The notes below the pieces were generated by a model. It made no database searches. It was not told where the DNA came from and worked only from the letters and a program-made list of their open reading frames with translations. Of a DNA stretch of 64,000 nt, positions 58,918 to 64,000 are shown piece after piece. The DNA lies in assembly GCF_026239655.1 (NCBI RefSeq), contig NZ_JAPIVO010000002.1:620001-684000 (forward strand), in the 5' to 3' direction. This stretch comes from Pedobacter sp. MR2016-24 (lineage in GTDB: Bacteria; Bacteroidota; Bacteroidia; Sphingobacteriales; Sphingobacteriaceae). The first letter of the stretch is position 1, and the number at the start of each line of letters is the position of its first letter. A program made the position numbers and the translations under genes.

Positions 58918-59340
58918 ATGGCCGATGTGCATTCTCCTGCTGTAAGAAGTTTTAATATGTCCCGTATCAGGGCCAAAGATACAAAGCCAGAGATGCTGGT
59001 CAGGAAATTTTTGTTTTCCCAAGGTTTCCGTTACAGGCTTCATGATAAAAAATTACCCGGAAAACCAGATATCGTCCTTCCCAGATATCTTACGGTTATT
59101 TTTGTCCACGGTTGTTTCTGGCACGGGCATGACGGTTGCCGGTATTTTGTTGTTCCAAAAACCAGAACCGAATGGTGGATGAATAAATTATCGAACAACA
59201 GAGCCAACGACAAAAAAGCGGTCAGTAAACTTCAGGAAGCAGGTTGGAAAGTAATTGAGTTGTGGGAGTGTGAATTAAAGAAAAATTCAGTCGAAAATAC
59301 CCTTGCAGGACTGTCAGCTAAAATCAGCCCCGTTATTTAA
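58918..59340 (+). CDS. vsr: Very short patch repair endonuclease Vsr
   Basis: The 140-residue enzyme nicks 5' of the T in T:G mismatches created by deamination of 5-methylcytosine. It has the typical start VRSFNMSRIRAKDTKPEMLV, PGKPDIVLPRYLTVIFVHG with the catalytic Asp, and GCFWHGHDGC. TRTEWWMNKLSNNRANDKK precedes the C-terminal GWKVIELWECELK. The zinc-binding Cys/His of GCFWHGH and C-R-Y-F are present. It lies 43 bp before a C5 methyltransferase gene, as expected for protecting the methylated sites. Confidence 0.95.
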   Translation: MADVHSPAVRSFNMSRIRAKDTKPEMLVRKFLFSQGFRYRLHDKKLPGKPDIVLPRYLTVIFVHGCFWHGHDGCRYFVVPKTRTEWWMNKLSNNRANDKKAVSKLQEAGWKVIELWECELKKNSVENTLAGLSAKISPVI

Positions 59341-59383
59341 GGAAAAATTTCGTTAGTTTGCATTTGTAAAATGTGTATACGAA

Positions 59384-60646
59384 ATGGATGAAAAAGCGGT
59401 TGTCAAAGACCTGAAGATCAAAACAAAAAGCATCAAGAAACTACTTTCCGTACCGGATGATTTTGACCTGGCGTTGCTCAGTCACTACCATTCTACTGGA
59501 AATGTTATATATAGTGATGCAGTAGGATTACTGGATAAATATGCACATCTTACAAAAAAAGTGACCGTTGATGACCTTTATACGCAGGCACAGTTAAGTT
59601 TAACCAGGAGTAACGTCATTCCCTTTCCATCTCCTGAACCGGGCACGGAAACATTCACATTTATTGATCTCTTTGCAGGTATAGGTGGTTTCAGAATGGC
59701 ACTGCAGGATCTTGGTGGAAAATGTGTGTTTACATCAGAATGGGACAAATACAGCAAACAAACCTATTTTGCGAACTATGGTGATTATCCTTTCGGTGAT
59801 ATCACGAGCGATGAAGTCAAAGCGCACATACCTGCTGAATTTGATATACTTTGCGGTGGTTTTCCCTGCCAGCCATTTTCACTCGCAGGGGTTTCTAAAA
59901 AGAACAGTCTGGGCAGATTACACGGCTTTGATGACGAGAAACAGGGTAATCTGTTCTTCCATATAGAAGACATCCTCCGTACGCACCGGCCAAAAGTTTT
60001 TTTTCTGGAGAATGTTAAAAATCTGGTAAGCCATGACAAGGGGAATACCTTTAAAGTAATAAGGCAAACTTTGCTGGATCTCGATTATTCATTTGATCCC
60101 AAAGTTATTGACGGCGCGGCGTTCGTGCCGCAGCACCGTGAAAGAACTTTCATGATTGGCTTTGATAAAAGGGTATTCGGCAACGACATTAAGTTTAGTT
60201 TCGACTCTGTTATTTATCCTGATAAGAAGCAAGCGGTCAGGAGTATCATTCAGTCCGAAGTTGAACCCAAATACACGCTGACCGATCATCTCTGGAAATA
60301 TCTGAAAGACTACGCCCAGAAACATAAGGAAAAAGGTAATGGCTTTGGCTACGGCTTGGTTAATCTTGATGGTGTAACTCGCACGATCAGCGCACGCTAC
60401 CACAAGGACGGAGCGGAAATTCTGATACCACAAGATGGCAAGAACCCTAGACGCCTGACACCGCATGAGGCAGCTGCGCTTCAGGGGTACCCGATATGGC
60501 CGATCAATACCAAAAGCAAAACCAGATCACTCCGGATCCCGGTTTCTGATACTCAGGCTTATCGTCAGTTTGGCAATTCAGTAGTCATGCCGCTTATTAA
60601 GGCTGTCGGAGAACAGGTTGTTAATTTATTACAGCTTCAGAAATAA
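59384..60646 (+). CDS. DNA cytosine-5 methyltransferase (type II R-M)
   Basis: This 420-residue M.C5 enzyme has motif I FIDLFAGIGGFRMAL (~91-105), motif IV GGFPCQPFSLAG with the catalytic Cys (~156-167), motif VI FFLENVKNL (~206), and VIII QHRERTFMIG (~249). The target-recognition region lies between about 265 and 355, followed by LTPHEAAALQGYP (motif IX) and YRQFGNSVVMPL (motif X). The ~80-residue N-terminal extension also occurs in Dcm/M.EcoRII-like enzymes. Its stop and the next ATG share one base. With the adjacent EcoRII-C type endonuclease, a CCWGG-like target is plausible but not shown. Confidence 0.94.
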   Translation: MDEKAVVKDLKIKTKSIKKLLSVPDDFDLALLSHYHSTGNVIYSDAVGLLDKYAHLTKKVTVDDLYTQAQLSLTRSNVIPFPSPEPGTETFTFIDLFAGIGGFRMALQDLGGKCVFTSEWDKYSKQTYFANYGDYPFGDITSDEVKAHIPAEFDILCGGFPCQPFSLAGVSKKNSLGRLHGFDDEKQGNLFFHIEDILRTHRPKVFFLENVKNLVSHDKGNTFKVIRQTLLDLDYSFDPKVIDGAAFVPQHRERTFMIGFDKRVFGNDIKFSFDSVIYPDKKQAVRSIIQSEVEPKYTLTDHLWKYLKDYAQKHKEKGNGFGYGLVNLDGVTRTISARYHKDGAEILIPQDGKNPRRLTPHEAAALQGYPIWPINTKSKTRSLRIPVSDTQAYRQFGNSVVMPLIKAVGEQVVNLLQLQK

Positions 60647-61878
60647 TGGCGAGTCCGTTATCCCGGTTTTTCACAGGCGTTGGTGTCAAGCGATTGAGCC
60701 AGGTGGAAGTAGCACCTGATGCTTCAAATCAGCATGAATTTAACGGGATAAATGAGTTCCGTAGTATTTTTGGGTCTGAAAAGAGAAAATTCGGTGCCAA
60801 ATTTATGTACCTGACGGACGACGAAGAAAAACTACTGGAAACGGATGGCTTTATGACTTGGTATGATGCACGGGAAAACCATCCGACCCGGACTGAGTTT
60901 AGGTTTTACTATTCTTCCAACGAAGTACTTTCCGGATCTAATACAGGTGATCTAGTGGTGGTTGGCAGAACCGGTGAGGACAAACTTGCGGTAATCATTG
61001 CGCCACAGAATTCTACCGCTGAAAAGCAGCTGCTCTGGCTCTTCGGAATGGAAGAAGCCGGTAACAGATTTTCAGTGTTGGATTTAACGGAAGATAAAAA
61101 AGACATAGGCTACGCAGGCCGCTACATTCTTTCTTCTCTGGGCATGGAAACTGAAGAAACTGCCCCGGATTTTCTTGATGACCTGCTGCGTTTGTTCGGC
61201 AGAAGGTTCCCTTCCACTAAGGAGTTTTCTGCCTATGCTAGATCAACGGTAAAGGGTGTTTCACCGGTAGAGGAACCTGACCAAACTCTTATGGCCTGGC
61301 TGGAACGGGAGGAACTGCTTTTCAAAACACTTGAGAAAGTAATTGTAAAAGAGCAACTAAAAAAAGGATTCGGTCAAGACGGCACCGACGTTGAAGAATT
61401 TATAAAACTATCATTGAGTATTCAGAACCGGAGAAAGGCCCGTGCAGGCTTTTCGTTTGAAAACAATCTGGAAGTCTTATTCAGCCTGAATAAAGTGCAC
61501 TTTTCACACGGAGCTGTAACCGAACGTAACAATAAGCCTGATTTTATTTTCCCCGGGTCACGATATTATCACGATAAACAATATGATAGTGCTATGCTTA
61601 CGATGCTCGGCGTAAAAACCACTGCCAAGGATCGCTGGCGTCAGGTGCTTTCCGAAGCAGCAAAGATCCAATCTAAACACCTTATTACACTTGAACCGTC
61701 GATCAGCAGAAATCAAACTGAAGATATGAAGGCGAATAACCTTCAACTGGTAATTCCACGGCCCCTTTTCGGTACTTTCACTCAGATTCAGCAACAAGAC
61801 CTTATTGACGTAAAAAGTTTTATCGAACTGGTAAACGACCGCCAAAACAGATATAGCGCAACTCCGCTATTATTTTAA
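60646..61878 (+). CDS. Type II restriction endonuclease, EcoRII-C-type
   Basis: The 410-residue enzyme has an N-terminal domain starting PLSRFFTGVGVKRLSQVEV with SNQHEFNGI, a type II endonuclease family start. The C-terminal PD-(D/E)XK core has RRKARAGFSFENNLEVLF, NKPDFIFPG (catalytic Asp ~299) and LGVKTTAKDRWRQVL with Lys ~321-322 and Arg contacts. It continues to VIPRPLFGTF, all as in RE_EcoRII-C. It starts one base into the methyltransferase stop. It cuts DNA not methylated by its partner; the effector domain of EcoRII is absent here but appears in the next gene. Confidence 0.9.
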   Translation: MASPLSRFFTGVGVKRLSQVEVAPDASNQHEFNGINEFRSIFGSEKRKFGAKFMYLTDDEEKLLETDGFMTWYDARENHPTRTEFRFYYSSNEVLSGSNTGDLVVVGRTGEDKLAVIIAPQNSTAEKQLLWLFGMEEAGNRFSVLDLTEDKKDIGYAGRYILSSLGMETEETAPDFLDDLLRLFGRRFPSTKEFSAYARSTVKGVSPVEEPDQTLMAWLEREELLFKTLEKVIVKEQLKKGFGQDGTDVEEFIKLSLSIQNRRKARAGFSFENNLEVLFSLNKVHFSHGAVTERNNKPDFIFPGSRYYHDKQYDSAMLTMLGVKTTAKDRWRQVLSEAAKIQSKHLITLEPSISRNQTEDMKANNLQLVIPRPLFGTFTQIQQQDLIDVKSFIELVNDRQNRYSATPLLF

Positions 61879-61914
61879 TATATTTATCGTTTAATCAATG
61901 CTAATGAACCGCAT

Positions 61915-64000
61915 ATGACAAACGAAGTTTCGGCTGCTGTATCAGCTGTAAATGCCAATGTTTATAGTTTTTGCAAATTTATATCTCCAAATGACGCAGG
62001 AACCACTGGCGCACATCAGGCAGGACTTTATATACCAAAAAATTCCATTTCGCTTGTATTTAACCAGCCTGGAATCCACGGGCAGAACAAGGAAAAGTTT
62101 GCAACCATTGTGTGGTCTGATAACATTACATCCCGATGCAGGTTCATATACTATGGGCAGGGAACAAGAGATGAATACCGTGTTACACGACTTGGGAGAA
62201 GTTTCAACGTCGATGACCTTGTTGTGTTAGTAAAGGAGGATGAAGAAAACTATCTCGGCTTCCTGCTCAGAAGCGCCCAGGATAAATCCATTTTTCTGGA
62301 TCAGTTTCAAATGTCAGATGACGATACCAACAAACTAATTGACAAGTCATTATTCGTTGGGTCATTCTCTAGTGAGCCACAGGAACTCGCCCCACCTGCG
62401 ACCGATACACGTACTATAGTCCCGCAGTTGAATAATGACCTAACACAAAATCATTCTATCAACTTCCGGCCTAAGGCTCATATCCTCATCCTGCTCGGCG
62501 AAGAACTTATCAAAAGCCCTGTAATGGCCATTTATGAGCTTATAAAAAACGGATATGATGCTGATGCGAAAAGCATTCATGTAACATTTCATAATATCGA
62601 CAGGATAGACGACGCTGTTATAGAAATCACCGATTCAGGGACGGGGATCACGGCGGACGTTCTTGAAAACGTATGGTTTGAGCCGGGGACGGATTTCAGA
62701 AAGCCGGTAAACATTGATGGTGTACGAACGATCAAACGCAGCCCCATGTTCAATCGCATACCTATGGGTGAGAAAGGTGTTGGTCGTTTCGCGGTTCACA
62801 AACTAGGTAACCGTATAAAACTCGTTTCGAGACCAGCCCGGGTTATTCAGGATGCTGACGGTAAATTTGTACGAACTGAGCTCCTTGATTACGAAATTAC
62901 TGTTAGTATAGACTGGAGAAGATTCTCTCAAAGCCGCTATCTCGATGATGTTGGTATTGAGTGGACGATGAATAGTGATCCTGCTACGTTTTTGTTTAAA
63001 GATTCGCATGGAACGTTCATTCAGGTCGCAAGCCTGAAAGAAGAATGGACGCGCGGAATGGCGAGGCAGTTAAAAAAGCAAACGCTTTCGATGGTGTCGC
63101 CAAAAAATGATCCCAGTAAATTCCGTATCGAGCTGGATTTTGGAAACTGGTGGCTCAATAATATTCCGGAAACCTCCAGTCTTCTTGAACTTGCCCCATA
63201 CAAGGTTACAGCATTTGTCGACAAAGACTATAATATGACCTTCGATTATGAGTTTCGTCTCGCTAATAATAATGAAATCGGAAGCCGGATTATAGACAAT
63301 AAATTGCCGTCATCTGAATTGGAACATTACGAACATAATATACGCGGTGAAGTTATTCCCTACCTGCGCGAATCTTTAGAAGAACAGGAATATGAAAACC
63401 CTGTCATAGAAAATATAGTTGCAGAATTTGACGCGGCAGAATTACCATTCGGTAATCTCATGCTAGAGATGTATTCATATGATCTCGATTCCATGTCGCT
63501 GAGAGACGTCACAAATAGTCCGAAAAATATCAGGGATCTCCTGCGCGACCATCATGGCATTAAGGTTTTCAAAGGCGACCTGAGGGTCTATGATTATGGT
63601 GATCCGGGAAATGACTGGCTAGGGCTTGATATCAAAAGAGTTAATAATAAAGAATGGTTTTCTAACAACCAGATCATTGGGTATGTCTACCTGGATCCAG
63701 AAACATCCGGACCATTAATCGAAAAAACAAATCGTGAAGGATTTATACATAACGCTGCTTACGCGAATTTCGTTGTTGTTCTTGAGTATATCCTTACCGC
63801 CTTCAAAGCTGAAAGATTTCATGATCGCCAGCGCTGGTTGAAGTTCAACCAGAAAGGAACCGGTGGAAACACATTTGCTGACAGACTTCAGAACTTCCGT
63901 GGATTGATATCGGGATCAGGTCTTGATGCAACCAATCAGGCCCTTTTGCTTGAAGAAGCCAATCGCGTTGGTGAAAAATATAATGAGGACAGAGATGCCT
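61915..64000 (+). CDS. EcoRII-N-like domain fused to GHKL (MutL/Hsp90-type) ATPase (3' end cut)
   Basis: The frame from ATG 61915 is open to the window end (695 residues visible). Residues about 15-120 resemble the EcoRII N-terminal DNA-binding effector domain: FISPNDAGTTGAHQAGLYIP, VWSDN.. and YRVTRLGRSF. From ~190 a GHKL ATPase follows: N-box YELIKNGYDADA (207-218), DSGTGI (240-245) and GEKGVGRFAVHKLG (285-298). The rest looks like the middle domain of a MutL/histidine-kinase-like ATPase. Directly after an EcoRII-type endonuclease, it suggests the R-M enzyme's effector domain moved to an ATPase. MutL-like ATPases beside C5 methyltransferases are known from Mza-type systems; that identity is inferred. 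Confidence 0.82.
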   Translation, partial: MTNEVSAAVSAVNANVYSFCKFISPNDAGTTGAHQAGLYIPKNSISLVFNQPGIHGQNKEKFATIVWSDNITSRCRFIYYGQGTRDEYRVTRLGRSFNVDDLVVLVKEDEENYLGFLLRSAQDKSIFLDQFQMSDDDTNKLIDKSLFVGSFSSEPQELAPPATDTRTIVPQLNNDLTQNHSINFRPKAHILILLGEELIKSPVMAIYELIKNGYDADAKSIHVTFHNIDRIDDAVIEITDSGTGITADVLENVWFEPGTDFRKPVNIDGVRTIKRSPMFNRIPMGEKGVGRFAVHKLGNRIKLVSRPARVIQDADGKFVRTELLDYEITVSIDWRRFSQSRYLDDVGIEWTMNSDPATFLFKDSHGTFIQVASLKEEWTRGMARQLKKQTLSMVSPKNDPSKFRIELDFGNWWLNNIPETSSLLELAPYKVTAFVDKDYNMTFDYEFRLANNNEIGSRIIDNKLPSSELEHYEHNIRGEVIPYLRESLEEQEYENPVIENIVAEFDAAELPFGNLMLEMYSYDLDSMSLRDVTNSPKNIRDLLRDHHGIKVFKGDLRVYDYGDPGNDWLGLDIKRVNNKEWFSNNQIIGYVYLDPETSGPLIEKTNREGFIHNAAYANFVVVLEYILTAFKAERFHDRQRWLKFNQKGTGGNTFADRLQNFRGLISGSGLDATNQALLLEEANRVGEKYNEDRDA

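Noticed and set aside
61952..62230. Separate 92-residue gene in another frame
   Set aside because: It lies inside the long frame from 61915 that encodes the EcoRII-N-like/GHKL protein with clear motifs; the short frame has none.

Overview
The window reads as part of a Bacteroidota chromosome, most like Pedobacter or another Sphingobacteriaceae member. This rests on gene families (DUF6268-type outer-membrane protein, ABA4-like DUF4281 protein, SelU/SelD pair, PAS kinases with NEEL coiled coils), frequent translational coupling without strong Shine-Dalgarno sites, and promoter-like TTG-N19-TAnnTTTG sites. No rRNA, tRNA, integrase, transposase or CRISPR array was seen.

Layout. (1) 1-12.0 kb is a defence-type locus. 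A large protein with a C-terminal PD-(D/E)XK-like site runs on the + strand and is cut by the window edge. It converges on a tight five-gene minus-strand operon: S1/UPF1-like helicase/S1 protein, winged-helix protein, two-HKD phospholipase-D-fold protein, short CARF protein, and a Card1/Can2-like CARF nuclease. There is no cas gene, CRISPR repeat or recognisable cyclase nearby, so this is my best candidate for an undescribed nucleotide-sensing system. (2) 12.0-13.6 kb holds an 18-bp direct repeat around a terminator and two small unknown genes. (3) 13.8-20.7 kb is a complete retron: ncRNA with a perfect 25-bp msd-type stem, reverse transcriptase, WGR/HEAT-like protein and SWIM-finger protein. 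(4) 20.7-48.8 kb is mostly ordinary chromosome: DNA glycosylase, dehydrogenases, sensor kinases, PAS proteins, methyltransferase, a TetR-controlled catabolic operon with a clear palindromic operator, an MFS pump, AraC, Crp-type, MarR-like and WYL regulators, membrane proteins, an aldo/keto reductase and a phosphoesterase. (5) 48.8-49.2 kb is a scar: element fragments, a perfect 28-bp inverted repeat and an AbiEii-type toxin remnant. (6) 49.3-55.3 kb carries selU-selD for tRNA 2-selenouridine, short-chain dehydrogenases, a second AraC regulator, and a nitroreductase divergent from an HxlR regulator. (7) 55.3-58.9 kb is accessory DNA: a highly structured leader with mutually exclusive stems, two related small genes, unknown small ORFs and decayed coding sequence. 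(8) 58.9-64 kb is a restriction island: Vsr, C5 cytosine methyltransferase, EcoRII-C-type endonuclease, and a gene running off the window that joins an EcoRII-N-like domain to a MutL/Hsp90-type (GHKL) ATPase. That last gene resembles the start of an Mza-like (MutL-Z1-DUF-AIPR) system.

Three independent defence loci (CARF operon, retron, R-M/GHKL) plus decayed AbiE and mobile-element remnants in 64 kb mark the two ends of the window as defence islands around a core of ordinary genes. Functions are inferred from sequence motifs read by eye; no database search was run.
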